Below, in pieces: positions 18,380 through 28,134 of a DNA stretch of 64,000 bases. The stretch is taken from the NCBI RefSeq assembly GCF_016904945.1, contig NZ_JADIKF010000040.1, forward strand, positions 1,463,806 to 1,527,805, written 5' to 3'. Source of the stretch: Dyella mobilis. GTDB lineage: Bacteria > Pseudomonadota > Gammaproteobacteria > Xanthomonadales > Rhodanobacteraceae. The first letter of the stretch is position 1. Every line of letters starts with the position of its first letter. Below the pieces are notes generated by a model. It saw only the letters and a program-made list of their open reading frames with translations, was not told the DNA's origin and made no database searches. The position numbers and the translations under genes are program-made.

Positions 18380-18604
18380 GCCCTGCATCGTCGATATGTG
18401 CCTATGCATTGGCGCCGCCCTGAGCGAAACCCCATTGCCAAACACGTGCCAGCTGCGAATAAAACGGCAGCACGGTCAATTGCTCGACTCATTTGCATAT
18501 AACGACCTTGCTTCGGACTGGGCTCCCCGGTCCGCAGCCATCGGCATTGCAGGCTGGCATCACGAAATAAAACGATCCAGTAATTACCTTATCCCCGTTG
18601 AAAA

Positions 18605-20434
18605 CTATTCCACCGTAACTGACTTCGCCAGATTGCGCGGCTGATCGACGTCGGTACCGCGCAGCACGGCAACGTGATAAGCGAGCAACTGCAAGGGCAC
18701 AGTGAACACGGCGGGCGCGATGAACTCGCCGCCACCGTCGATGCGAAGCACGACCCCGCGGGTGGCGTTGCCGTCGATCTGCGCCGTGCTGTCGGCAAAC
18801 ACGATCAGTTCGCCGCCGCGGGCGCGCACTTCCTGCAGGTTGGATTTGAGCTTGTCCAGCAGCGGGCCGTTTGGTGCCACGGCGACTACCGGCATGTCTT
18901 CGTCGACCAGCGCCAGCGGCCCGTGCTTGAGTTCGCCGGCCGGATAGGCCTCGGCGTGGATATAGGAAATTTCCTTGAGCTTGAGCGAGCCTTCCAGCGC
19001 CACCGGATGGTGTGCGCCGCGGCCAAGGAACAAGGCGTGATGGCGGTGCACGAACCGCTCGGCCAGCTCGATGATTTGCGGCTCCAGCTTCAAGGCATCG
19101 TCGATCGCGCGCGGCAAACGCAACAGCTGCGCGCAAAGATCGTGGTAGCGCGGCGTTTCCAGGCCACGATGCTTGGCCAGGTGCAGGGCAAGCAGCGCGA
19201 GCGCGGAAAGCTGGGTGGTAAACGCCTTGGTCGACGCCACGCCGATTTCCGGGCCGGCACGCGTCATCAGCTTCAGGTCGGCCTCGCGCACCACCGACGA
19301 CTCGGGCACGTTGCAGATAGCGAGCGTGCCAAGGTACCCGCGACGGCGCGATTCGCGCATGGCCGCCAGCGTGTCGGCGGTTTCGCCGGATTGCGAAATG
19401 GCGACGAACAAAGTGCCTGGCGGCACCACGGCCTCGCGGTAGCGATATTCGCTGGCCACTTCCACGCTGACTGGCAGCCGCGCGTATTCCTCGATCCAGT
19501 ATTTGGCCACCATGCCGGCGTGATAGCTGGTGCCGCAGGCGATGATGTGCATGCCCTGCACTTTCGCCAGCAGCTCGTCGCCGCCTACGCCAAACACATT
19601 GGGCAGCACGCCGTGGGCATTGATGCGCGCCTCCAACGTGTCGGCCACGGCGCGCGGCTGCTCGAAGATTTCCTTCTGCATGTAGTGGCGGTATTCGCCG
19701 CGCTCCACTGCGTCAGCAGAGAGCTCGCTTTCGTGCACCTCACGCTCGACCGGCGTGCCGTCCAGGGTATAGACCTGCACGCTTTCGCGCGTAATCTCCA
19801 CCACGTCGTTCTCGTCGAGGTAGAGGATCTTGTTGGTGACCTGCACCAGTGCCTGCGCATCCGAGCCCAGGAAATGTTCGCCAATGCCTACGCCGACCAG
19901 CAGCGGTGCGCCACGGCGAGCACCCACCACGCGGCCCGGCTCGTCACGGCACATTACGGCAATGGCATAGGCGCCTTCGAGCTCGCGCACCGTGGCGAGC
20001 ACGGCTTCGCGCAGGCTCATGCCCTTGCCGAGATGGACGTCGATCAGCGCTCCCATCACTTCCGTGTCGGTTTCGGAGGTGAAGACGTAACCCTGGGCCT
20101 GCAAATGCGTGCGCAGTGAGGCATAGTTTTCGATGATGCCGTTGTGGACGATGGCCACGCGGCCGATGACGTGCGGGTGCGCGTTCACTTCGTTGGGCAC
20201 GCCGTGCGTGGCCCAGCGGGTATGCGCAATGCCGGTACCGCCCGGGAACGGATCGGCCTGGTACAACGCCTCCATCTCGCGCACCTTGCCTTTGGCGCGT
20301 ACGCGGCGAACCTGCCCCGCTTCCAGCACGGCCAGGCCGGCCGAATCGTAACCGCGGTATTCCAGTGCCTTCAATCCGGCGATCAACAGCGGAGCGACAT
20401 CACGCTGGGCGGTGGCGGCGACGATTCCACACAT
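18605..20434 (-). CDS. glmS: glutamine-fructose-6-phosphate aminotransferase (isomerizing)
   Basis: Makes glucosamine-6-phosphate from fructose-6-phosphate and glutamine, the first step towards UDP-GlcNAc for peptidoglycan and LPS. It is 609 residues, the same as E. coli GlmS. The N-terminal glutaminase domain begins with the catalytic Cys (MCGIVAA), followed by EYRGYDSAGLA and HTRWATHG. The two SIS domains contain ACGTSYHAG and SQSGETADT. It ends in the classic LAKSVTVE. The ATG at 20434 has an AAGGAATATCGCCC leader. No glmS ribozyme was expected or seen. Confidence 0.98.
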   Translation of the reverse strand: MCGIVAATAQRDVAPLLIAGLKALEYRGYDSAGLAVLEAGQVRRVRAKGKVREMEALYQADPFPGGTGIAHTRWATHGVPNEVNAHPHVIGRVAIVHNGIIENYASLRTHLQAQGYVFTSETDTEVMGALIDVHLGKGMSLREAVLATVRELEGAYAIAVMCRDEPGRVVGARRGAPLLVGVGIGEHFLGSDAQALVQVTNKILYLDENDVVEITRESVQVYTLDGTPVEREVHESELSADAVERGEYRHYMQKEIFEQPRAVADTLEARINAHGVLPNVFGVGGDELLAKVQGMHIIACGTSYHAGMVAKYWIEEYARLPVSVEVASEYRYREAVVPPGTLFVAISQSGETADTLAAMRESRRRGYLGTLAICNVPESSVVREADLKLMTRAGPEIGVASTKAFTTQLSALALLALHLAKHRGLETPRYHDLCAQLLRLPRAIDDALKLEPQIIELAERFVHRHHALFLGRGAHHPVALEGSLKLKEISYIHAEAYPAGELKHGPLALVDEDMPVVAVAPNGPLLDKLKSNLQEVRARGGELIVFADSTAQIDGNATRGVVLRIDGGGEFIAPAVFTVPLQLLAYHVAVLRGTDVDQPRNLAKSVTVE

Positions 20435-20623
20435 GGGCGATATTCCTTTGCAACGAGCAATGCGAAGCACGGTGCTTCGATGTAGCCGGCGACTTTGCCG
20501 GCTTGCCGCTTTCGACCGGCTTTCGCGCCGTCGGTTCATTCCGACGGCGTTCCATGAATACCGGTAAAAACCCTACCCGTCCCAGCCTTCCCCCGCCAGC
20601 AGGGAAGGAGCAAAACAAGAAAC

Positions 20624-21994
<1,371 letters not shown>

Positions 21995-22112
21995 GAAAAC
22001 TCCGTAGGCAGGGCTGGCGGTGCGATATGAAGGGACATCATAACGGGAACGAGGCCCGGCGAGCCGCCCCTCGTGCCCTGCAGAGACCCGGCAACCCGTG
22101 GCGGAAACGAAT

Positions 22113-22141
22113 CGGCCCCGGCAGCTTACGCGCCGGGGCCG
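22113..22141 (-). terminator. GC-rich hairpin downstream of the DUF465 gene
   Basis: Perfect 10-bp inverted repeat CGGCCCCGGC / GCCGGGGCCG with a 9-nt loop, 25 nt downstream of the leftward DUF465 gene and upstream of the cystathionine beta-synthase-like gene. The following T-rich stretch is short (GATTCGTTTCC on the minus strand), so termination may be partial. Confidence 0.5.
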
Positions 22142-22165
22142 TGCGTCAGATAAAAATCAGCAGAT

Positions 22166-22393
22166 TCAGTTGATGCGAGGCGTTCGGGTGTCCCACATGC
22201 GCTGGAGCTTTTCCTTGGCGTAGAGCTTTTCTTTCTTCATCCCTAAAAGAGTCGCGTCGTCGATGGGAAGCACGCCGATTTCGGCATCGTGCACCTTGCT
22301 GTCGAGTTCCCGATGATGTTGATAAAGCCGACGGAATTCAGCGTCGGCTTTCATAAAGGCTTCGACAGCATCACGCTGCTGATCTTCGAACAT
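22166..22393 (-). CDS. DUF465 / YdcH-like small protein
   Basis: A 75-residue, highly charged, helical protein with FMKADAEFRRLYQHHRELDSKV and a C-terminal LKKEKL-like MKKEKLYAKEKLQRMW. This is the pattern of the YdcH/DUF465 family, small cytoplasmic proteins of unknown function. The start has a strong ribosome site (GAGGAGGTTGAACC before ATG). It is monocistronic, with a GC-rich hairpin behind it. Confidence 0.85.
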   Translation of the reverse strand: MFEDQQRDAVEAFMKADAEFRRLYQHHRELDSKVHDAEIGVLPIDDATLLGMKKEKLYAKEKLQRMWDTRTPRIN

Positions 22394-22741
22394 GGTTCAA
22401 CCTCCTCGCGGTAAGGCTGCGGGCGTACGGCTACGTCCGCGAACAGAAGCAAATCGCGCGCATGGCCACGCTCCCAGGCCCTGCTTGCAGGACACGGGAA
22501 ACGGGAAGTGGGTAGGTATGCGCATGATTCAGTCGATAGGCCACGACGGGTGAGGCGTCGTGACAGCTTCGACCCTACTCCCCGCTGGTAGGGGGCACAA
22601 GGCCCCCTCGGGAAGGCGCATAGAGGCTGGGTTTGTAGTCAAAAACTCGTAAAACGTTGCGCTCGAATCGCAACGATTTCGGACAGGTATCTGCTACGAA
22701 AGTGTCCCTTCACTCCGAGGGGAGTGAAGGGGACAGCGGAC
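22394..22741. other. intergenic region with two inverted repeats
   Basis: 348 bp without a gene. It holds a perfect 7-bp hairpin AGGGGGC / GCCCCCT (22590-22608) and a stem formed by GTCCCTTCACTCC and GGAGTGAAGGGGAC (22703-22734, one bulge). The latter lies immediately after the stop of the leftward DUF4398 gene, so it probably stops that transcript, although only a short T-run follows. The rest holds nothing I recognise beyond the ribosome site for the DUF465 gene. Confidence 0.45.
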
Positions 22742-23368
22742 TCAGTTGCCGCCGGACGAAGGTTGTTCCTGCAAGGCCCTGGCGGCCTGGGCGGCCTTGG
22801 TGGCCAACGCCGCCTGGCGCTTGGCGGCCGCTGCAAGACGGGACTGCGCGGCAGCCAGCTTGCGGGCCTGATCGGCCTGGGCCTGGGCCTGGGCAGCCTG
22901 TGCCGCCGCCTCCTGGCCTTGGGCCTGCAGGCGCGCGGTTTCCTGCTGGGCCAGCTGATATTGCATGCGCTGGATATCCAGCTGCTGCTGCGCGGCGGCG
23001 GCATCGATGCGGCTGCGATCAAGCTGCAACTGCACGTTTTCCTGGCTGAGCTGGCTGAGCTGGCGCTGGGACGCCTGCAGTTCCGCCTCGGCCCGGGCCT
23101 GGTTCACGCGTCGCTCGGCGATGTACAGCGCGTGCGGGCGGTCGTGCGAGCTGGCCTGGGTCAGCTGGTTGACGGCGTCGCGAGCCAGCGCCTGATCGGC
23201 CTGCGCATAGTTGCCCAGGGTCGGATCGCTGGCCAGCTGGTTCAAGCTGTTGTTGAGCCTGTCGACATCCATATCGTCCTTGCGCGCCTGCACGGCCGTG
23301 CTGGCGAAAACGGCCAACAAGACGATGGCAATGATCGACAGAGGCTTGCTGGAAATGGGCTTGCTCAT
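22742..23368 (-). CDS. exported DUF4398-like coiled-coil protein
   Basis: A 208-residue protein with an N-terminal signal (LSIIAIVLLAVFASTAVQA) and a mature part that is almost entirely alpha-helical and Ala/Gln-rich. It resembles the DUF4398 group of periplasmic envelope proteins; the signature YAQADQALARDAVNQL and HDRPHALYIAERRVNQARAEAE fits the repeat of that family. Function is unknown. Its ATG overlaps the stop of the upstream lipoprotein gene by 4 bp (ATGA), so the two are probably made together. Confidence 0.75.
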   Translation of the reverse strand: MSKPISSKPLSIIAIVLLAVFASTAVQARKDDMDVDRLNNSLNQLASDPTLGNYAQADQALARDAVNQLTQASSHDRPHALYIAERRVNQARAEAELQASQRQLSQLSQENVQLQLDRSRIDAAAAQQQLDIQRMQYQLAQQETARLQAQGQEAAAQAAQAQAQADQARKLAAAQSRLAAAAKRQAALATKAAQAARALQEQPSSGGN

Positions 23369-24102
23369 AGCTGGCCTCCCTGATTCTGCTGGTTCTGCTG
23401 GCCAGAGTCGGGCAAGGTCTGGAACCCCTGCCCTTGTTGCTGCTGGGGCTGCGGGTTGCCCAGCACCGAGGACGACGGCGCCGGCATGTCCTGCTGCATC
23501 GGGGACTGGGCGGGCAACGGCGAGCTGGCGCCCTGGGCCGGCACCGGTACGGGCGAGGTCGAGGAGGGCGCGGGGTTGCCGTTGTCGCCGTTGTCGCCAT
23601 TGTCCCCGTTATCGCCATTGTCCCCGTTGGCAGCCTGCTGCACGGCGGCCTGTTGCGCCGCCAGTTGCGCCTTCTGCTGCTGGTAATGCTGGTCGTTCTC
23701 CGACTGCGCCTCGGCGTTTTGCGCGTGCAACTGACTGTTTGCGTCGGTTTTGGACTGAATTTGGGCACGTACCGCCGCCAATTGCGCCTTGGTACGCGCC
23801 AGTGTCGAGTCGGCTCGGGATTCGTCAGCCAGGTCTGAAGCCAGGGCATACTTGCGATCGGCCATGGCGGCCTGCGCCTGTTGGAACTTGTCTTGCGCGA
23901 AACCAAAATCAACCGGGTCGTAATCGGACGCCCCCGCATCGCGGGCCGCCTGCAATTGCGACTGGGCCTGGTTCATCGCGCCATCCGGCGGGGGAACGCT
24001 GGCACAGCCGCCAAGACTCAACGACACCGCCAGCCACAACGCCGGAACCACCCCACGGGTACGCAGACCGCGCACCAGCGACGGGGAAAATGTGTGCACC
24101 AT
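23365..24102 (-). CDS. DUF4398-type lipoprotein with GDN repeat linker
   Basis: A 245-residue lipoprotein: the signal VVPALWLAVSLSLGGC ends in a lipobox. The first half is helical with AMNQAQSQLQAARDAGASDYDPVDFGFAQDK, matching DUF4398. The second half is a flexible linker holding five consecutive GDN triplets, then Pro/Ser-rich and Gln-rich tails. I chose the ATG at 24102, seven nt after GAGAGGA. It is co-transcribed with the following DUF4398-like gene and divergent from pilU. A role in envelope organisation is inference only. Confidence 0.78.
   Translation of the reverse strand: MVHTFSPSLVRGLRTRGVVPALWLAVSLSLGGCASVPPPDGAMNQAQSQLQAARDAGASDYDPVDFGFAQDKFQQAQAAMADRKYALASDLADESRADSTLARTKAQLAAVRAQIQSKTDANSQLHAQNAEAQSENDQHYQQQKAQLAAQQAAVQQAANGDNGDNGDNGDNGDNGNPAPSSTSPVPVPAQGASSPLPAQSPMQQDMPAPSSSVLGNPQPQQQQGQGFQTLPDSGQQNQQNQGGQL
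23578..23628. repeat. 9-bp coding minisatellite (five copies)
   Basis: Five near-identical 9-bp units (GTTGTCGCC and variants with A for G or C for G) encode the GDN repeats of the lipoprotein on the minus strand. All units keep the reading frame, so gain or loss of copies would change linker length without disrupting the gene. Confidence 0.85.
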
Positions 24103-24186
24103 CACTCATTCCTCTCGGAGGATCACGGCGTATTGTGAGCGGGCATAATCCTTGAATGCAATGCGTAAAATTTTGGGGTCTTTAAG

Positions 24187-25302
24187 GTGGATATCGGTTA
24201 CTTCCTCAAGTTGATGGTAGATAAGGGCGCGTCGGACATGTTTCTGACGACAGGGGCCCCGGTGAACATCAAGGTCGAGGGCAAGCTGTACCCACTCGGC
24301 AATACCGGGTTACCCAGCGGCATGGTGAAAAAGATCGCCTACTCGCTGATGGACGAAGGCCAGGTGCCGCAATTCGAGCGCGACCTGGAGCTCAACATGG
24401 CGTTGGCGGTCAAGGAAGCCGGCCGTTTCCGCATCAATGTTTTCAAGCAGCGCGGCGAAGTGGGCATGGTGATCCGCGCCATCAAGAGCGAGATCCCCAG
24501 CATCGACCAGTTGCAGCTGCCGGCGATCTTCCGCGAACTGATCATGGAACCGCGCGGACTGATCCTGGTGGTGGGCGCCACCGGATCGGGCAAGTCGACC
24601 ACGCTGGCGGCCATGCTCGACCACCGCAACAGCAGCACGCCCGGTCACATCCTCACCATCGAGGACCCGATCGAGTACCTGCATCGCCACAAGAAATCGA
24701 TCGTCAACCAGCGCGAAGTGGGCCTGGATACGCACACCTATCACGAGGCCTTGCGCAACGCGATGCGTGAAGCGCCGGACGTGATCATGATCGGCGAAAT
24801 CCGCGACACCGACACGATGGAGGCGGCCATCGCCTTCTCCGAAACCGGTCACCTGTGCCTGGCCACCCTGCACTCCAACAATGCCGACCAGACGCTGGAA
24901 CGCATCCTCAACTTCTTCCCCGAATCGGCACACAAGAACGTGCTGATGAACCTTGCTCTGAACCTGCGTGCGGTGATCAGCCAGCGTCTGGTGACCGGCA
25001 AGGACGGCCGCCGCCTGCCGGCGGTGGAAGTGCTGCTGAACACCCCTTTCATTCGCGACATGATCCGCCGCGGCCAGATCCACGAAGTGAAAGAGGCCAT
25101 GGACCGCAGCCTGCAGGAAGGCATGCAGACCTTCGACCAGTCGCTCTACAAACTCTACCGGAGCGGCCGCATCGAACTGGAAGAAGCCTTGGCCAAGGCC
25201 GACTCGCGCGACGGCCTGGCGCTGAAGATCCGCCTGTCCGAAGGCGGCAATGCGGAGAATGCAGAGTTGGCCGGCAACGATCCGTACGGCCTGGGCTTCT
25301 AA
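24187..25302 (+). CDS. pilU: type IV pilus retraction ATPase PilU
   Basis: Hexameric ATPase that assists PilT in retracting type IV pili, acting at the cytoplasmic face of the pilus base. It is 371 residues with the Walker A motif GATGSGKST (residues 130-138), Asp box and Walker B region (EDPIEYLHRHKKSIVNQREVG, DVIMIGEIRDTDTMEA) and the His box HLCLATLHSNNADQ. The longer, acidic C-terminal tail and the start MDIGYFLKLMVDKGASDMF favour PilU over PilT. GTG start at 24187 with GGGG nine nt upstream. PilT, its usual upstream neighbour, is not adjacent here. Confidence 0.92.
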   Translation: MDIGYFLKLMVDKGASDMFLTTGAPVNIKVEGKLYPLGNTGLPSGMVKKIAYSLMDEGQVPQFERDLELNMALAVKEAGRFRINVFKQRGEVGMVIRAIKSEIPSIDQLQLPAIFRELIMEPRGLILVVGATGSGKSTTLAAMLDHRNSSTPGHILTIEDPIEYLHRHKKSIVNQREVGLDTHTYHEALRNAMREAPDVIMIGEIRDTDTMEAAIAFSETGHLCLATLHSNNADQTLERILNFFPESAHKNVLMNLALNLRAVISQRLVTGKDGRRLPAVEVLLNTPFIRDMIRRGQIHEVKEAMDRSLQEGMQTFDQSLYKLYRSGRIELEEALAKADSRDGLALKIRLSEGGNAENAELAGNDPYGLGF

Positions 25303-25330
25303 AACCGTAGCCAACGGCTACTCATGATTG

Positions 25331-25488
25331 CCTTCTCCCCTCCGGGGAGAAGGTGGCCTGAAGGGTCGGATGAGGGGCCAAGCTCGCGCAACTTCGACTC
25401 GAAGTGATGCTCAAGGCACTTCGATCCAAATGCATCCTTACGCAGGAGCGTCCCTCACCCCAATCCTCTCCCGGAGAGGAGAGGGAGT
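25331..25488. repeat. pair of inverted extragenic palindromes (REP/BIME-like)
   Basis: Two palindromic elements lie in opposite orientation between convergent pilU and maiA. The first has CTTCTCCCC / GGGGAGAAG (25332-25352) followed by a GGATGAGGGG tail. The second mirrors it: CCCTCACCCC then a CTCTCC / GGAGAG stem (to about 25487). Each has a hairpin and a shared flank, as in bacterial interspersed mosaic elements. It may also act as a bidirectional terminator. Confidence 0.65.
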
Positions 25489-25494
25489 AAAAGC

Positions 25495-26163
25495 TCAAGC
25501 GCCCGGCGACGGCGCATCCGGCTGCTGCTCAGGCATCGCCCGGTGAAACGCATCCAGCGCCGCACATGCCGCATCGATCCGCAGGATCGTCGGGTAATCG
25601 CCCAGCGGAACCTTCCAGCGCCGCGCGTTGTAGACCTGCGGCACCAGGCACAGGTCGGCCAATCCTGGCGTGTCGCCGTGGCAATAGCGGCCGGTTTCCT
25701 TGCCATTGACGAGCGTGGCTTCGAATGCCTGCAAGCCCATGGCGACCCAATGCCGCATCCACGCACTTTTCTGTTCGTCATCGGCACCGAACGCTTTGCC
25801 GATTTCCTGCAGCACGCGCAGATTGCCGATCGGATGGATATCGCAAGCCACCAGCTGTGCCAGCGCGCGCACGCGCGCCCGGCCCGCCGGGTCCTTCGGC
25901 AGCAACGGCGGTTCCGGATGGGTCTCATCCAGGTATTCCACGATGGCCAACGATTGCGTCAGCACCCGGTCGCCATCGACCAGGGTGGGAACCAGCTCCT
26001 GCGGATTGAGCGCGGCGTAGGCCGGCGAATGCTGTTCCCCCCCGTCGCGGACCAGGTGCACTGCCCGCGTTTCGTAACGCAAACCCTTTAGATTCAGCGC
26101 AATGCGCACCCGAAAGGCCGCGCTGGAACGCCAGTAGCTGTAAAGGACGAGATCGGACGCCAT
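25495..26163 (-). CDS. maiA: maleylacetoacetate isomerase (zeta-class glutathione transferase)
   Basis: Glutathione-dependent cis-trans isomerase that turns maleylacetoacetate into fumarylacetoacetate in tyrosine degradation. The 222-residue product carries the zeta-class signature SYWRSSAAFRVRIALNLKG with the catalytic Ser-Ser pair, NPQELVPTLVDGD, and QSLAIVEYLDETHPEPPLLP. The ATG at 26163 follows AAGGAAAGG. Partner genes of tyrosine catabolism are not in the window, so a general glutathione transferase role cannot be excluded. It is divergent from pgk. Confidence 0.85.
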   Translation of the reverse strand: MASDLVLYSYWRSSAAFRVRIALNLKGLRYETRAVHLVRDGGEQHSPAYAALNPQELVPTLVDGDRVLTQSLAIVEYLDETHPEPPLLPKDPAGRARVRALAQLVACDIHPIGNLRVLQEIGKAFGADDEQKSAWMRHWVAMGLQAFEATLVNGKETGRYCHGDTPGLADLCLVPQVYNARRWKVPLGDYPTILRIDAACAALDAFHRAMPEQQPDAPSPGA

Positions 26164-26289
26164 GAGCCTTTCCTTGCTGGTGAGAGGGCGAGTGTAAATC
26201 GAGCCCGTTTGCATCGCTGCGATGCCGGCGGGAAAATACGCAGTTCCGGCCTCCGTGGCCGACTTCCTCAAGCTGCCTGGAGTTTTCCC

Positions 26290-27468
26290 GTGACCGTCAC
26301 CCGCATGAGCGACCTGGACCTGCGCAGCAAGCGCGTGCTGATCCGCGAAGACCTGAACGTGCCGATCGAGAACGGCCGCATTACCTCCACCCAGCGCCTG
26401 GACGCCGCGCTCCCCACCATCAAGGCCGCCCGCGACGCTGGCGCCAAGGTGATGGTGATATCGCACCTGGGTCGTCCGAAGGAAGGCCAGTTCGATGCGG
26501 AATCCTCGCTGGCGCCGGTGGCCAAGTGGCTGGGCGAGCAGCTCGGCGCACCGGTGCGCCTGGTCGCCGATTACCTCGATGGTGTCGAGGTGGCCGACGG
26601 TGAAGTGGTCGTGCTGGAAAACTGCCGCATGAATGTCGGCGAAGGTAAAGACGAAGAAACGCTGTCGAGGAAATACGCCGCGCTGTGCGACGTGTTCGTG
26701 ATGGATGCCTTCGGCACCGCCCATCGCGCGCAGGCATCGACCCACGGCGTGATCAAATACGCCCCCATCGCCGCCGCCGGCCCGTTGTTGTGCGACGAAC
26801 TCGATGCGCTGGGCAAGGCGCTGGAGCAACCGGCCCACCCGCTGCTCGCCATCGTCGCCGGCTCCAAGGTCTCGACCAAGCTCACCCTGCTCGAAAACCT
26901 GATCGGCAAGGTCGACCAGCTCATCGTCGGCGGCGGTATCGCCAACACCTTCATTGCAGCCGCCGGTCACTCGGTCGGCAATTCGCTGTACGAACCGGAT
27001 CTGCTGCCCGCCGCCAAAAAGGTGCTGGCCGATGCCAAGCGCCGCGGCGCCGAAGTGCCGATGCCGGTCGACGTGGTGGTGGCGCCGGAGTTCTCCGCCC
27101 ACGCGGCTGCCACCGTCAAGCCGGTGGACCAGGTGAAAGATGGCGAGATGATCCTGGACATCGGTCCGGAAACCGCCAGGCAGTACGCCGCCTTGATCGC
27201 AAAGGCCGGTACCGTGGTGTGGAACGGCCCGGTGGGCGTGTTCGAATTCGATGCCTTCGGCAAGGGCACGGAAGTGCTGGCACGGGCGATTGCCCAATCC
27301 AAGGCGTTCTCCATCGCCGGCGGCGGCGACACCCTGGCAGCCGTCGACAAGTACGGCATTGCCGACCAGATTTCCTACATCTCCACCGGCGGCGGCGCGT
27401 TCCTGGAATTCCTGGAAGGCAAGGAATTGCCGGCCGTGGCCGCCCTCAGGGCACGCGCGGAAAAGTAA
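26290..27468 (+). CDS. pgk: phosphoglycerate kinase
   Basis: Glycolytic enzyme transferring phosphate from 1,3-bisphosphoglycerate to ADP. It is 392 residues with the family signature RVLIREDLNVPI, SHLGRPKEGQF, VLENCRMNVGE, and the ATP-binding GGGDTLAAVDKYG. The GTG at 26290 is preferred because GGAG lies 8 nt upstream and the N-terminus (VTVTRMSDLDL) then aligns with the E. coli MSVIKMTDLDL pattern; the ATG at 26305 is the alternative. The stop overlaps the next gene by 1 nt (TAATG). Confidence 0.97.
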   Translation: MTVTRMSDLDLRSKRVLIREDLNVPIENGRITSTQRLDAALPTIKAARDAGAKVMVISHLGRPKEGQFDAESSLAPVAKWLGEQLGAPVRLVADYLDGVEVADGEVVVLENCRMNVGEGKDEETLSRKYAALCDVFVMDAFGTAHRAQASTHGVIKYAPIAAAGPLLCDELDALGKALEQPAHPLLAIVAGSKVSTKLTLLENLIGKVDQLIVGGGIANTFIAAAGHSVGNSLYEPDLLPAAKKVLADAKRRGAEVPMPVDVVVAPEFSAHAAATVKPVDQVKDGEMILDIGPETARQYAALIAKAGTVVWNGPVGVFEFDAFGKGTEVLARAIAQSKAFSIAGGGDTLAAVDKYGIADQISYISTGGGAFLEFLEGKELPAVAALRARAEK

Positions 27469-28124
27469 TGCTTTGCCTGTTCGACCTCGACGGCACCCTG
27501 ATCGATTCCGAACCCGGTATCAGCGCCTGTATCCGGTACGCCCTGCACAAACTGGACGTACCGGAGCCGGCGGAACTGCGTTCCTGGATCGGGCCGCCGC
27601 TGCGCCACAGCTTTGCGCCTTTGCTGGATAACGATGCCACGCGCATCGAGCAGGCCGTGGAGTATTACCACGAACGCTTTGCCACGCTGGGCTGGCGCGA
27701 ACACGCCATCTACCCGGGCATTGCCGAGCTGATCGATGGCTTGCACGCCGGCGGGCACCAACTCGCCATAGTCACCAGCAAGCCGCACCGCCATGCCGCG
27801 CCGATCATTGAATCGATGCCGTTCGGGCATCGTTTCGAGAAGCTCTACGGTCCGCATCCGTCCAGCCCGCACAGCGAGAAAGCCTCGATGATCGCCGCTG
27901 CGCTGGCCGATTTCGGCGCGACGCCGCAGGACACCATCATGGTCGGCGACCGTTGCTTCGATATCGAAGGTGCAGTCGCCAATGGCGTAAACGGCATTGG
28001 CGTGTTGTGGGGCTTTGGCAGCCGCGAAGAGCTGGAAGCAGCCGGCGCAGGTGCGGTGATCGAGCACCCCGCGCAGCTTGGGAATTTCGTAGGTGGGGTT
28101 GCCCCGGACTTGATGCGGGGATAG
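27468..28124 (+). CDS. HAD-superfamily phosphatase, phosphoglycolate phosphatase-like
   Basis: A 218-residue hydrolase of the HAD superfamily with motif I FDLDGTLIDSE at the extreme N-terminus (nucleophile Asp6), motif II VTSKPH and motif IV VGDRCFDIEGAVANG. The cap domain between motifs I and II is helical, as in phosphoglycolate phosphatases, which remove 2-phosphoglycolate formed during DNA repair; substrate remains unproven. It is translationally coupled to pgk. Its last residues (VGGVAPDLMRG) are encoded by a palindromic repeat that also covers the end of alkB. Confidence 0.85.
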   Translation: MLCLFDLDGTLIDSEPGISACIRYALHKLDVPEPAELRSWIGPPLRHSFAPLLDNDATRIEQAVEYYHERFATLGWREHAIYPGIAELIDGLHAGGHQLAIVTSKPHRHAAPIIESMPFGHRFEKLYGPHPSSPHSEKASMIAAALADFGATPQDTIMVGDRCFDIEGAVANGVNGIGVLWGFGSREELEAAGAGAVIEHPAQLGNFVGGVAPDLMRG

Positions 28125-28134
28125 CCCAACCTAC
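28089..28134. repeat. extragenic palindromic repeat at the HAD-alkB junction
   Basis: A 46-bp imperfect palindrome beginning GTAGGTGGGG and ending CCCAACCTAC, with a core GGACTTGATGCGGGG. It covers the last codons and stop of the HAD gene and the stop codon of alkB. A related copy with core GGACTTGATCCGGGG is at about 63799-63840. Such elements are common between convergent genes in proteobacteria. Confidence 0.65.

Noticed and set aside
18171..18644. Rightward frame ending in YSTVTDFARLRG near glmS
   Set aside because: The tail is the antisense of the glmS C-terminus, a known spurious ORF pattern.
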